A stretch of DNA of 64,000 nt, taken from positions 248,001 to 312,000 of the forward strand of contig CAZQVE010000001.1 of assembly GCA_964596695.1 (NCBI GenBank). The letters are read 5' to 3'. Numbering within the stretch: the first letter of the stretch is position 1; the number at the start of each line of letters is the position of its first letter. The position numbers and the translations under genes were made by a program. The stretch comes from UBA2112 sp964596695. GTDB taxonomy: Bacteria; Patescibacteriota; Saccharimonadia; Saccharimonadales; Saccharimonadaceae. This document shows positions 36,552-44,141 of this stretch, one piece after another. Below the pieces are notes generated by a model. It did not search any database, was not told the DNA's origin, and saw only the letters and a list, made by a program, of their open reading frames with translations.

Positions 36552-37835
36552 ATGAGCACAAAACAAATACCAACCATCATACTGAGCCTGCTTACTCTCT
36601 TTGCCTGTGTCGTAACGGCAGTCGCAACGGTATCTGTGGTAAACGCAAAAGTGGGAAATGACGGATGGTGTGAACAAAACTCTGACATCAGCGACGGTAC
36701 TGACGACGACTGTCTTAGGAGGACGTTTGATAAGTTGTCTCCCGAGCAGAAAAGTAAAGTAGGTAACTTTACGGGCTTCCGACAAAAGGCGCAAGCATGC
36801 ATGTCGACCGGTGATTATTGGAACATGGGCGGTAACGATGGCGGATCTTGCGCGAATGCCACGGTGTATTGCTATACCCGCGCCATGGAGCCGGATAATT
36901 GTAAGAATGATGTGCTTGGACAGATCGCCAGAGGCTGTAACCAAGGTAAGGATACGGACGAACACGGCTGTGACCCCATAAAAGACATCAATAAGCCAAT
37001 CGTTGAAAACATAGAGAACCAATACAAAGACAAGGTTGAAAAATCATGTCATCAAAAGCCTGGCGAGTCGGAAGGTGACGCTATAACAAGGTGCGACAAG
37101 GCATACGAGGAGGCGAAAGAATATTGTAGCGACCAATCACGCCAGCCCGGCTTTGAGCCGGTTGACGGCGACGGCGAGTATCTGCTGGCCGACCAGGATG
37201 CTTACAACAACTGTCTTCAGGATGAAACGCGCAATAGGGCGCAGACTGATGAAGAGTGTGAGGAGCGGCAGGGTCTATGGATCGACAACAAGTGTCGAAC
37301 CTACTCAGACTTTACCAATAAAGAAGATTGCGTGAACAAGGCTCACGGAGAATTCAAGATAACAAAAGGGGCAGACACGCCTGATCCGAAAGACGACGTC
37401 TGGACATGTACGAAGCCTGGCGAAGACGGTAACGGCGATGACAGTGATACCGTCAAGGATCACTCTCAAGCCTCTGGTTCTGTCGGTGACGATGTTCCCA
37501 ATAGCTGCGGCCAGGCAAAAACCAATCTAGTGGACTGCAACAGTGGTGTTTGTTCGAATGTCAGTGGCGGTAATGGCGGTGAAGTTACTGGCGGCGTGCC
37601 TGTATTTGAATGCGTATTGAAATTTGGCATCTCTGCCCTGACTGTCCTGGTGGGCGTGGGGGCGGTAGCCGGTATCGCCTGGGAATCGCTGCAGTATGCC
37701 CGCGCCCAAGACGATCAAGGAACCGTCGCGAACGCGCGCAATCGGATTCGTGATATCGTAATAGGACTGATAGTATACGTGTTTATGGTCGCTATTATTA
37801 ATTGGCTCTTGCCGGGAGGAGTGATTTCGCCATGA
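36552..37835 (+). CDS. Secreted Cys-rich protein ending in a pilin-like (VirB2/TrbC) domain
   Basis: 427 aa. Signal peptide (about 1-32), then about 300 acidic residues with many Cys (CMSTGDYW, CYTRAMEPDNC, CDKAYEEAKEYC, CEERQGLW), suggesting a disulfide-rich exposed domain. The last 80 residues hold two membrane helices with a polar turn (ALTVLVGVGAVAGIAWESLQ then a basic loop, DIVIGLIVYVFMVAIINWL), the same plan as the pilin-like proteins downstream. TATAGA six bases before the ATG suggests a leaderless start. It overlaps the next gene by four bases. Possibly a tip or adhesin subunit carrying its own pilin anchor; inference. Confidence 0.78.
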   Translation: MSTKQIPTIILSLLTLFACVVTAVATVSVVNAKVGNDGWCEQNSDISDGTDDDCLRRTFDKLSPEQKSKVGNFTGFRQKAQACMSTGDYWNMGGNDGGSCANATVYCYTRAMEPDNCKNDVLGQIARGCNQGKDTDEHGCDPIKDINKPIVENIENQYKDKVEKSCHQKPGESEGDAITRCDKAYEEAKEYCSDQSRQPGFEPVDGDGEYLLADQDAYNNCLQDETRNRAQTDEECEERQGLWIDNKCRTYSDFTNKEDCVNKAHGEFKITKGADTPDPKDDVWTCTKPGEDGNGDDSDTVKDHSQASGSVGDDVPNSCGQAKTNLVDCNSGVCSNVSGGNGGEVTGGVPVFECVLKFGISALTVLVGVGAVAGIAWESLQYARAQDDQGTVANARNRIRDIVIGLIVYVFMVAIINWLLPGGVISP

Positions 37836-38347
37836 AAATGAAGAGGCTTGTACTTGTCGTCGCTATGGTTGGCGCGATGGTGTTTATACCTCAGGTAACG
37901 CCACAGACGGCTCGCGCCCAAGGTATTTTGAGCAGCTTCTTTGGCGGGGGCGGTTCTTCGAAGTCAAGTAGCGGCGGCAATAAATGTGGCGACACGGACA
38001 CGCAATTGGTTGCCTGTGACCCGGATGCCAAGACGGGCGTCGGGACGATCAGCAGCCTGATTAAAATGACGATCAGTGTTCTGACGGTGCTTATCGGTGT
38101 CGTCGCAACCGGTGGTATCGCCTATGGCGCCGTACTTTATGCCAGCGCCAGGGATAATCAGTCGCAGCTGGATCAGTCGAAAACAATCATTCGCAATATT
38201 ATCATCGGCTTGTTTCTCTACGGCTTTACGATTGCAATCATCAACTGGTTGATTCCAGGCGGCGTTATCGGCGGCGGCACGCCACCACCAAGCACGTCTC
38301 CGACGACGAGCCCCTCCCCCACATCGGGTCTCGTCCCAACCGAGTAA
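37832..38347 (+). CDS. VirB2/TrbC-like pilin subunit
   Basis: 171 aa from the ATG at 37832, which overlaps the previous TGA (ATGA). Signal peptide (about 1-28, ending ARA), Gly/Ser linker, one Cys pair, then two membrane helices (TVLIGVVATGGIAYGAVLYA; NIIIGLFLYGFTIAIINWLI) joined by the polar turn SARDNQSQLDQSKTI. Ends in a Pro/Thr/Ser tail. Closest in plan to the C-terminus of 36552-37835. Likely a major or minor subunit of a secretion pilus. Confidence 0.8.
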   Translation: MKMKRLVLVVAMVGAMVFIPQVTPQTARAQGILSSFFGGGGSSKSSSGGNKCGDTDTQLVACDPDAKTGVGTISSLIKMTISVLTVLIGVVATGGIAYGAVLYASARDNQSQLDQSKTIIRNIIIGLFLYGFTIAIINWLIPGGVIGGGTPPPSTSPTTSPSPTSGLVPTE

Positions 38348-38388
38348 CTCATTGGCTGATTTCAACCGTCATGGTAGGATAGAAACAA

Positions 38389-38850
38389 ATGATCGCAAAA
38401 ATCAAAAAAATCACCATAAGCTTCGCGGTAGCTATTCTTTCGCTCACACTTTTTCCTGCTACGGCCGCGATGGCCGACTGTTCGCCGGGCGATGCTGATC
38501 CCGTGAACGCAGTCACCTTCTTTCCGGCATGGTATGACGGACTATACTGTAGCAAGAGCCACGATATCGTCTCGCCGGGCAATAAAGACTTAGGAGACGA
38601 TTCAGGCGCACGGTTTGGTACGTGGCTGACAATCATCGGCATGAATATCGTCAGGCTCCTACTCTATATTGTCGGATACGTTTCGCTCATCTTTATCATA
38701 TGGGGCGGGTTCAAATACATGATCAATGGTGACAACAGCAGCGGCACGGTCGCTGCCCGCAAGACGATTCAAAACGCCGTCATTGGTTTGGTGCTGTCTG
38801 TTATGTCGATATCAATCGTAACGTTTATTGTCAGTAGGATTGCCTCATGA
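38389..38850 (+). CDS. VirB2/TrbC-like pilin subunit
   Basis: 153 aa. Signal peptide (about 1-29), a short segment with two Cys (CSPGDADP; YCSKSHD), and two membrane helices (NIVRLLLYIVGYVSLIFII; NAVIGLVLSVMSISIVTFIV) around GGFKYMINGDNSSGTVAARK, the family turn. TTGGCT and TAGGAT with a 17-base spacer lie upstream; TAGGAT is eight bases from the ATG. Overlaps the next gene by four bases. Confidence 0.8.
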   Translation: MIAKIKKITISFAVAILSLTLFPATAAMADCSPGDADPVNAVTFFPAWYDGLYCSKSHDIVSPGNKDLGDDSGARFGTWLTIIGMNIVRLLLYIVGYVSLIFIIWGGFKYMINGDNSSGTVAARKTIQNAVIGLVLSVMSISIVTFIVSRIAS

Positions 38851-39203
38851 GTGAGTTATATACGTTTGACAGGCTTGCAGCGGACGGACGTCTCGTTGCC
38901 GCTAATAAGCCGGCTCAGACGACTATTCAGATTAGCGCCGATGATTTAAACCTTGGTTCTAATCCTCCCACGAAGGTTGATAGCTCTACTATTGGCAACC
39001 TCCTTGGTATCGCTTATTTCCTTGCGGGTATAGTTGCCGTTATAGTTATCATCATCGGCGGTATCCGTTATGCCGCGGCAAACGGTGACAGTAGCCAGAT
39101 CCAGGCAGCTAAAAACATGATTACCTATGCTGTTGTGGGGCTCGTAGTCGTCGTTGCTGCCTCTGCGATTACACAATTTGTCCTGGCGCAAATCACGAAA
39201 TAA
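38847..39203 (+). CDS. VirB2/TrbC-like protein without a cleavable signal
   Basis: 118 aa. It starts with a hydrophilic 45-residue segment instead of a signal peptide, unlike the other members of the array. Then come two membrane helices (LLGIAYFLAGIVAVIVIIIG; VGLVVVVAASAITQFVLA) around GGIRYAAANGDSSQIQAAKN. ATGA overlap with the gene before. It might be an assembly partner or a minor subunit. Confidence 0.78.
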   Translation: MSELYTFDRLAADGRLVAANKPAQTTIQISADDLNLGSNPPTKVDSSTIGNLLGIAYFLAGIVAVIVIIIGGIRYAAANGDSSQIQAAKNMITYAVVGLVVVVAASAITQFVLAQITK

Positions 39204-39216
39204 CAATGGAGAGAAC

Positions 39217-39711
39217 ATGAAGAAGATTATTTCACCACTGACAAGCCGAATCATCATCACCCTCACCCTCATGAGCGCATTGCTATTACCCGCACCGCTT
39301 GCCCTAGCGGCTCCCGTGGGCGGTAGCGGTGGAACCAACGGCGCTGGTGCCGGCGCCAACACCGGTGGTACCGGTTCTGGTGGAGGCACGGGTATTGATG
39401 TGTTCAAAAGCTGTGGCGGCGCGGCAGGCAGCACGGCAAGCGGTAGTCAGATTTGTGGTGCGGCGGATCAGGGCGAAGATAGCTTCAGTAAACTCATGAC
39501 GAATATCGTCAATACGCTGCTCCTTGTTCTTGGTATGATTGCTGTTATCATGATCGTTATTGGCGGTATCCGCTATACAACCAGCAATGGTGACGCGCAA
39601 CAAACCAAATCAGCCAAAGACACCATCATGTATGCGATTGTTGGCTTGGCGGTAGCGGTCATGGCGTATGCAATAGTGAACTTCGTTCTAGCACGATTAG
39701 GCGGTAATTAA
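39217..39711 (+). CDS. VirB2/TrbC-like pilin subunit
   Basis: 164 aa from the ATG at 39217; GGAGAG just upstream fixes this start against a longer frame. Signal peptide (about 1-32, ending ALA), a Gly/Thr/Asn-rich low-complexity segment (33-60), two Cys, then two helices (LLLVLGMIAVIMIVIG; YAIVGLAVAVMAYAIVNFVL) with GGIRYTTSNGDAQQTKSAKD between. Close relative of 39724-40119. Confidence 0.82.
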   Translation: MKKIISPLTSRIIITLTLMSALLLPAPLALAAPVGGSGGTNGAGAGANTGGTGSGGGTGIDVFKSCGGAAGSTASGSQICGAADQGEDSFSKLMTNIVNTLLLVLGMIAVIMIVIGGIRYTTSNGDAQQTKSAKDTIMYAIVGLAVAVMAYAIVNFVLARLGGN

Positions 39712-39723
39712 AGGAGAAAATGT

Positions 39724-40119
39724 ATGAAAAAACTACGAACAATCTTATTTAGCATCACGGCGGCACTGGGATTGGTGTCAGCGCCGTTGGTACCAGCAAC
39801 GGTCATGGCAGCCGGTAACGATCCGGTTGAACAGATACATGTCGGTGTCGAAGGTGTCGGTGGCGGTGAGGCTGACACGAAAGACCTGCAGGACAGGATC
39901 AAGACCATAGTGAATATATTGCTATTTGTTCTCGGTGCGATCGCCGTTATCATGATTATTGTCGGCGGTATTCGCTATACCACCAGCAATGGTGAGGCGG
40001 GCAACATAAAATCCGCCAAGGACACTGTTCTCTACGCTGTTATTGGTCTGGCGATTGCCATCCTGGCATACGCGATTGTCAATTTCGTTCTCGGCGCGTT
40101 CAAGGGCAGCGGCTCTTAA
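39724..40119 (+). CDS. VirB2/TrbC-like pilin subunit
   Basis: 131 aa. Signal peptide (about 1-29, ending VMA), a short acidic segment without Cys, then two helices with GGIRYTTSNGEAGNIKSAKD and YAVIGLAIAILAYAIVNFVL. The ribosome site AAAGGAG ends about nine bases before the ATG, and the gene follows 39217-39711 by 12 bases. Confidence 0.82.
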   Translation: MKKLRTILFSITAALGLVSAPLVPATVMAAGNDPVEQIHVGVEGVGGGEADTKDLQDRIKTIVNILLFVLGAIAVIMIIVGGIRYTTSNGEAGNIKSAKDTVLYAVIGLAIAILAYAIVNFVLGAFKGSGS

Positions 40120-40179
40120 CAAACTGTGAATAATCTGATATAAAGTAAGTAAAGTAATCAAAACGAAAGGTTCAAACCT

Positions 40180-40602
40180 ATGAAAAAAAATATCAAACAA
40201 CTATTGTCGGCGGTACTTGTCGTTCCGGCATTGGTGCTTGGTGTCAGCGTGTTTGCGCAGCCAGCACCAGCGCATGCGGCTTTCGATAAAGGTCTGCAAG
40301 ACGGCGCCCAGTCGGCTCAGGGTAAAGACCAGCAGGGTGATGCTGCCAGCCTCTTCGGTGAAGGCGGTCAGGGCGGTATCTTCCGTACTATCACCAACGT
40401 GCTGCTCTTCCTGATCGGTGCAATCAGCGTGATCATGCTCATCGTCGGTGGTATTCGCTACGTTGTCTCCGGTGGTGACTCAACCGCTGTCCAGAACGCG
40501 AAGAATACCATTCTGTACGCAATCGTCGGTGTGGTCGTAGCCATCCTGGCATACGCTGTCGTCAACTTCGTTATCGGCAGCTTTACCTCCGGTAACGGCT
40601 AA
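40180..40602 (+). CDS. VirB2/TrbC-like pilin subunit, last of the array
   Basis: 140 aa. Signal peptide (about 1-33, ending AHA), a Gln/Gly/Asp-rich mature start, then FRTITNVLLFLIGAISVIML, GGIRYVVSGGDSTAVQNAKN and YAIVGVVVAILAYAVVNFVI. Nearly the same as the orphan copy at 42457-42879. Codons are C-rich and regular, which may point to high expression; it is followed by a strong terminator, so this may be the major pilin. Confidence 0.85.
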   Translation: MKKNIKQLLSAVLVVPALVLGVSVFAQPAPAHAAFDKGLQDGAQSAQGKDQQGDAASLFGEGGQGGIFRTITNVLLFLIGAISVIMLIVGGIRYVVSGGDSTAVQNAKNTILYAIVGVVVAILAYAVVNFVIGSFTSGNG

Positions 40603-40620
40603 ACCGAACTCGTTATCAAC

Positions 40621-40652
40621 AAAAACTCCGCGCTGGCTGGCGCGGAGTTTTT
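40621..40652 (+). terminator. Rho-independent terminator of pilin operon
   Basis: A perfect 13-base inverted repeat (AAAAACTCCGCGC / GCGCGGAGTTTTT) with a six-base loop, ending in a T run. Confidence 0.9.
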
Positions 40653-40780
40653 ATGTACAAGTGCAGCGAAGAGGACGACAAACGTTTGGTGCTATGCAAG
40701 GAAGTTACGAGGAGCGGAAGGAGCTGTATAGAAATACAGCGACTGAGCACCGGAGTAGCTGACACAGCAGAGCGCCAAAA
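40653..40780 (+). other. Structured GA-rich non-coding stretch between two terminators
   Basis: No ORF. Holds the palindrome CAAACGTTTG, the hairpin GCTGTAT-AGAA-ATACAGC, and several GGAG motifs around it. Similar GGAG-hairpin-GGAG patterns occur next to the tRNA genes in this window. Could be a small RNA ended by the inverted repeat at 40781-40814, or a palindromic repeat element. Confidence 0.35.
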
Positions 40781-40814
40781 GCAAACATCCGGCTAGCTAT
40801 AGCCGGATGTTTGC
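40781..40814. terminator. Bidirectional terminator, hsp20 side
   Basis: A perfect 15-base inverted repeat (GCAAACATCCGGCTA and its complement) with a four-base loop, 13 bases after the hsp20 stop on the minus strand. Followed by TTTTGG on that strand. Confidence 0.75.
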
Positions 40815-40827
40815 GTCGTCCGTCGTC

Positions 40828-41289
40828 CTAGAGGACTTGGATCTTCTTAGCTTGCTCTTGCTTCACCTTATTAAAGGTAATAGTTAGAACACCGTCTTTC
40901 AGTACAGCCTCAACCTCGTCTTCCCTAACGGCTACTGGCAATGCCAACGTGCGGCTAAACTCGCCCCAGTAACATTCCTGGATGTGCCAGTTGGTTGCTT
41001 CAGCTTCGTCGCCACTGCTCAGTGTGCCGCTGATGGTCAGGATACCGTCAGAAATACTGACATCCAGCTCATCTTTGTTGACACCGGCGGTACGTGCCTT
41101 AACAACCAGTTTTTCCTCGCTCTCGTAGACGTCTACGGCCAGCTGGCCTGGAAAGTCGTCTTCGACTTGGTCGTCGTTGCTCGCAACAACGGCAGCATCG
41201 TCGGAACTGTTTGTGAGGTCGTCGTCATTCAGAAATGCGGCGGCCAATTCGTCTTCGATCAAAAGATCGTCATTTTGTTTACGGGCCAT
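40828..41289 (-). CDS. Small heat-shock protein (Hsp20/alpha-crystallin)
   Basis: 153 aa. The start is set by GGAGGA just before the ATG at 41287-41289. Acidic N-terminal arm (1-50), then the alpha-crystallin domain (about 52-145): LAVDVYESEEKLVVKARTAG, ISDGILTISGTL, and LPVAVREDEVEAVLKDGVLT with the typical A-x-L-x-N/D-G-V-L motif, ending KKIQVL. An ATP-independent holdase chaperone in the cytoplasm. Monocistronic with its own terminator. Confidence 0.92.
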   Translation of the reverse strand: MARKQNDDLLIEDELAAAFLNDDDLTNSSDDAAVVASNDDQVEDDFPGQLAVDVYESEEKLVVKARTAGVNKDELDVSISDGILTISGTLSSGDEAEATNWHIQECYWGEFSRTLALPVAVREDEVEAVLKDGVLTITFNKVKQEQAKKIQVL

Positions 41290-41395
41290 GGTATCCTCCA
41301 CTTTTACTCTTGGCTCTTGACAACTAGTCCCCTACAGTATAACCAGTAGCGGTGATATAATCAACAAAACAAGGCGTCAAAACGTAAAAATCACA

Positions 41396-42064
41396 ATGCT
41401 TGACCAAACTCTCTCATTTATCGCTCCACACTACTGTTCTGGGTGTGGTATTGTAGGCGAGCTTCTGTGCGATAATTGTAAATACGACATCGTTAGCGAA
41501 CCGTTTTCCGCCTGCGCGGCGTGCGGAAAGTGTCTCGCGAAAACAAACGGAATTTGTCATCAGTGCCGGGTTCCTTATCAGCGAGCATGGTGCGTGGCGG
41601 ATCGTCATGATCAGCTGCAGCGGCTCATCGACAGCTACAAATTTAAGAATGTCCGAGCGGCGCACAGACCACTTGCGCGACTGCTGCACGAATATTTGCC
41701 TGAGCTGCCGCCGAACACGGTAATTGTTCCGGTGCCAACGGTCAGTTCGCACATCCGCCAACGCGGCTATGATCATATGCTGCTTATCGCCCGCCGGCTT
41801 GGTAAGCTGCGCAAGCTTCCTGTCGACACGAGCCTGAGGAGAATAACAGATACGAAGCAGCGTGATGCTGGCGCGCGTCAACGAACAGCGCAGGCGAAAG
41901 CGGCTTTTTCGTGCCGTAAGCCGCTGAATGAAACAGAGGTCTATCTCCTTATTGATGATGTCATCACAACGGGTTCGACAGTAAAGTATGCTTCGAAGAA
42001 GCTACTGTCCGCCGGAGCCCCGATCGTCTGGGTCGCCTCAATCAGTCGCCAAACACTCGACTGA
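41396..42064 (+). CDS. comFC: ComFC-like phosphoribosyltransferase-fold protein
   Basis: 222 aa. The N-terminus has paired Cys motifs for zinc (CSGC, CDNC, CAACGKC, CHQC), then a phosphoribosyltransferase fold with VPVPTVSSHIRQRGYDH and the PRPP loop LLIDDVITTGST near residue 195. ComFC/GntX proteins take part in DNA uptake (competence). A TATAAT box at 41356-41361 lies 34 bases upstream of the ATG. tRNA-Ser follows 35 bases after the stop. Confidence 0.92.
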   Translation: MLDQTLSFIAPHYCSGCGIVGELLCDNCKYDIVSEPFSACAACGKCLAKTNGICHQCRVPYQRAWCVADRHDQLQRLIDSYKFKNVRAAHRPLARLLHEYLPELPPNTVIVPVPTVSSHIRQRGYDHMLLIARRLGKLRKLPVDTSLRRITDTKQRDAGARQRTAQAKAAFSCRKPLNETEVYLLIDDVITTGSTVKYASKKLLSAGAPIVWVASISRQTLD

Positions 42065-42079
42065 CAGGGGTAAATCTGA

Positions 42080-42085
42080 TAAGAT
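42080..42085 (+). promoter_or_regulatory. -10 box of tRNA-Ser(UGA)
   Basis: TAAGAT, 14 bases before the tRNA 5' end, directly after the comFC stop. Confidence 0.45.
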
Positions 42086-42099
42086 AGTACGGCAAATAC

Positions 42100-42229
<130 letters not shown>

Positions 42230-42243
42230 GCTGAATGAAGCGA

Positions 42244-42386
42244 ATTTGAACCCTCGGGCGACAGCTTTAGCTGGCGCGAACGAGGAGTTCGGCGTAGTGC
42301 AGTGAAATTGTCTGAAAGCTTGCTTTCAAGACAATGAGCAAACGGAGGAGCGGAGTGAAACGAAGCGATACCCCTCCCTCTCCGCC
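42244..42386 (+). repeat. 143-bp tRNA-Ser-downstream repeat, copy 1
   Basis: Identical over 143 bases to the reverse complement of 48110-48252. It begins with an antisense T-arm-like stretch (TTTGAACCCTCGGG), holds hairpins CAGC-TTTA-GCTG and ATTGTCTtGAAAGC with its complement, the module GTTCGGCGTAGTGCAGT, and ends with the sense tRNA-Ser 3' sequence CCCTCCCTCTCCGCC. Lies directly after the tRNA terminator. No ORF is supported. Confidence 0.85.
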
Positions 42387-42421
42387 AGGAAAAAAGACAT
42401 CCGTTTGGACATATTTTTCTT
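42387..42421 (-). terminator. Terminator of orphan pilin gene
   Basis: On the minus strand AAGAAAAATATGTCC pairs with GGATGTCTTTTTTCCT around AAAC (imperfect stem), with a T run, 35 bases past the pilin stop. Confidence 0.65.
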
Positions 42422-42456
42422 GCGCCATATACCATACCGTAACGGCTAGTACAGGC

Positions 42457-42879
42457 CTAAGTATTTGTCGGTGCGACAACACCACCGCCCGCGCCGCTGG
42501 TGGTGAATGACCCGATAACGAAGCTGACGATCGCGTACGCCAGGATGGCAACGATAATACCGACGATTGCGTAGAGGATAGTGTTTTTCGCGTTTTGAAC
42601 AGCGGTTGAGTCACCACCAGAAATCACGTAACGCAAACCACCGATAATCAGCATAATCACGCTGATAGCTCCAATCAGATACAGGAGTACGTTGGTGATT
42701 GTACGGAAGGTACCTGTTTGTCCGAATAGGTCTGCCGATTGGTTGACGCCGCGAGCTGCACTGGCGCCGTCACCGATACCTAAATTGAAGCCAGCCGCGT
42801 GCACGTCGGAACCCATAAGCAAGCTAATCGCCAAAACGACGACGATAACCGGTAGTCCATACAACACCTTCCAATTCAT
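42457..42879 (-). CDS. Orphan VirB2/TrbC-like pilin
   Basis: 140 aa from the ATG at 42877-42879. The start is fixed by TTGACT, a 17-base spacer and TATAAT ending exactly six bases before it; a longer frame would begin upstream of the promoter. Signal peptide (about 1-28, ending HAA), FRTITNVLLYLIGAISVIML, GGLRYVISGGDSTAVQNAKN, AILAYAIVSFVIGSF, and a Gly/Val/Pro tail. The core is almost the same as 40180-40602. Alone, outside the array and on the other strand, so probably a duplicated major pilin under its own promoter. Confidence 0.88.
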   Translation of the reverse strand: MNWKVLYGLPVIVVVLAISLLMGSDVHAAGFNLGIGDGASAARGVNQSADLFGQTGTFRTITNVLLYLIGAISVIMLIIGGLRYVISGGDSTAVQNAKNTILYAIVGIIVAILAYAIVSFVIGSFTTSGAGGGVVAPTNT

Positions 42880-42885
42880 AGTTCT

Positions 42886-42914
42886 ATTATAGCAAAAAGT
42901 AAGCATAAAGTCAA
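42886..42914 (-). promoter_or_regulatory. Consensus-like leaderless promoter of orphan pilin
   Basis: Minus strand: TTGACT, 17 bases, TATAAT, six bases, ATG. The predicted transcript start is the first base of the start codon. Confidence 0.75.
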
Positions 42915-42949
42915 TAGACCTAAGACTAGCCCACCCCTGAATACTGTGA

Positions 42950-42955
42950 TATAAT
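42950..42955 (+). promoter_or_regulatory. -10 box (TATAAT) upstream of tRNA-Ser(GCU) leader
   Basis: TATAAT with predicted transcript start near 42962. No clear -35. It is the only strong box between the pilin promoter and tRNA-Ser(GCU). Confidence 0.4.
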
Positions 42956-42961
42956 CAACCA

Positions 42962-43245
42962 AGTTCAGCCAGGAAGATCTGAGTGGTATGCAGAGCTTTG
43001 CGAACGCACTCTTCGTAGCGGAACACCCAAGTGGCTGCTGCGTGAAACGCAAATCATGAGCGGAATCATCCCCGATGTTTGTGAATACGCAGGAGCTACG
43101 TGAAAATGTAGCTTTGCTGTTTAGTGGCGAAGCCACTCCAATTTAACAAACCAAGCCTTTAGGCTGTTTGTTAAATTGAGAGGAGGAACAACGAAACAAG
43201 GAAGATTTACGAAGTAAATCGACCACGTGGAGTGAGTTCCGACGA
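42962..43245 (+). other. Long structured leader before tRNA-Ser(GCU)
   Basis: 284 bases without a supported ORF. Contains a 13-base copy of the tRNA 5' region (ACCCAAGTGGCTG near 43030), then hairpins GCTAC/GTAGC, AGTGGC-GAA-GCCACT, an 11-bp stem AATTTAACAAA/TTTGTTAAATT (43140-43177) enclosing AGCCT/AGGCT, and GATTTAC-GAA-GTAAATC. Ends CGACGAG at the tRNA, as in the tRNA-Arg leader. Confidence 0.5.
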
Positions 43246-43338
43246 GGAGGAGTACCCAAGTGGCTGAAGGGGACGGTTTGCTAAATCGTTAGTACGGGGA
43301 GACCTGTAGCGGGAGTTCGAATCTCCCCTCCTCCGCCA
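43246..43338 (+). tRNA. tRNA-Ser(GCU)
   Basis: Class II tRNA with acceptor GGAGGAG/CTCCTCC, anticodon stem ACGGT/ATCGT with loop TTGCTAA (anticodon GCT), long variable arm, T-arm GGGAG-TTCGAAT-CTCCC, discriminator G and encoded CCA. Confidence 0.95.
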
Positions 43339-43371
43339 AGCAATGAAGACCCGGAAGGGTCTTTTTTGCTT
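43339..43371 (+). terminator. Terminator of tRNA-Ser(GCU)
   Basis: AGACCC-GGAA-GGGTCT followed by six T, with outer pairing AAGCAA/TTGCTT. Confidence 0.85.
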
Positions 43372-43380
43372 GGCGGAACG

Positions 43381-43500
43381 TGGCGGAGATTTGAACTCCC
43401 GCGGTTTGTCGCAGACAAAACCAAGCGGGAGTTCGGTGTAGCGCAGTCCAGCAAAAGAAAGCACGAAGTATTTTCTTTTGCGGGCAAGCGGAGGTTACTT
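43381..43500 (+). repeat. tRNA-derived palindromic element after tRNA-Ser(GCU)
   Basis: Antisense of the tRNA 3' part (TGGCGGAGATTTGAACTCCC), a perfect 10-bp inverted repeat GAACTCCCGC (43394-43403) / GCGGGAGTTC (43425-43434) enclosing GGTTTGTC-GCA-GACAAAACC, then GTTCGGTGTAGCGCAGT, another hairpin (GCAAAAGAAA...TTCTTTTGC), and GCGGAGG. Same order as the 143-bp repeat. Confidence 0.6.
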
Positions 43501-43514
43501 TAGCAACCTCTCCC

Positions 43515-44051
43515 CTAATTTCCAAATTCCAGTAGACTAACTTCCTTTGACTCCGCAACATCAATAGTTCCCATGTAAACAACATGCGGCACGAATTGAT
43601 AATTGAAAACAGGCTCATTCTTACCCATCATACCTTTGTAATAATCTATAGTAGCTGGCGGTATATCTTGAAGTTCGTCCAAATTCACGTCGCTTATCCA
43701 TTTGACGGTGACGTCCTCTTCGCCAGGTGCCGTCTTAAAATACACAACTGTACGTTTGGGGTCCAGCTTGGCCAGGTCAATCTCAAAATACTTATAGTCC
43801 GGAATGCCGTGCACTATTCCGAGCTTTTTTTGCAATTCGAAAAGTTTCCGAGGGTGCAGCGGCAGTAGCTGGACGACATCGTTCCATAGACAATCAAGCA
43901 ACGGTATGCGTCGCTCAAGTATTTCCTCGCGCCCCTTGTATTTTTCCAGGTATTTTTTGTGTAACTCATGATCCGTCTCGAACATTTTATTTAAAGGCAT
44001 TAGTTCGTGACCCTTCATGTCCTCTGGGACGCCGTGATATAGATAGGTCAT
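43515..44051 (-). CDS. Conserved protein of unknown function (YHGVPEDM family)
   Basis: 178 aa from the ATG at 44049-44051, because TATACT ends six bases before it. The start MTYLYHGVPEDMKGHELMPL and KYKGREEILERRIPLLDCLW resemble a hypothetical-protein family that I recall from many bacteria but cannot name. Soluble, mixed alpha/beta. An ADP-ribosyltransferase-like (DarT-type) fold is conceivable from the YHGV start but not supported further. Stands alone between the tRNA element and the small membrane genes. Confidence 0.75.
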   Translation of the reverse strand: MTYLYHGVPEDMKGHELMPLNKMFETDHELHKKYLEKYKGREEILERRIPLLDCLWNDVVQLLPLHPRKLFELQKKLGIVHGIPDYKYFEIDLAKLDPKRTVVYFKTAPGEEDVTVKWISDVNLDELQDIPPATIDYYKGMMGKNEPVFNYQFVPHVVYMGTIDVAESKEVSLLEFGN

Positions 44052-44128
44052 CATGTCAGTATAGCCCACCTCTAGTTCCGTAGAGAATACCCCGCCAGAT
44101 CAGACGCCCTACCGGCTGTTTTACGTGG

Positions 44129-44134
44129 TACAAT
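44129..44134 (+). promoter_or_regulatory. -10 box (TACAAT), leaderless, gene 44142
   Basis: TACAAT, seven bases, ATG. The same arrangement recurs for the tandem paralogue at 44525. Confidence 0.5.
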
Positions 44135-44141
44135 TTAGCCC

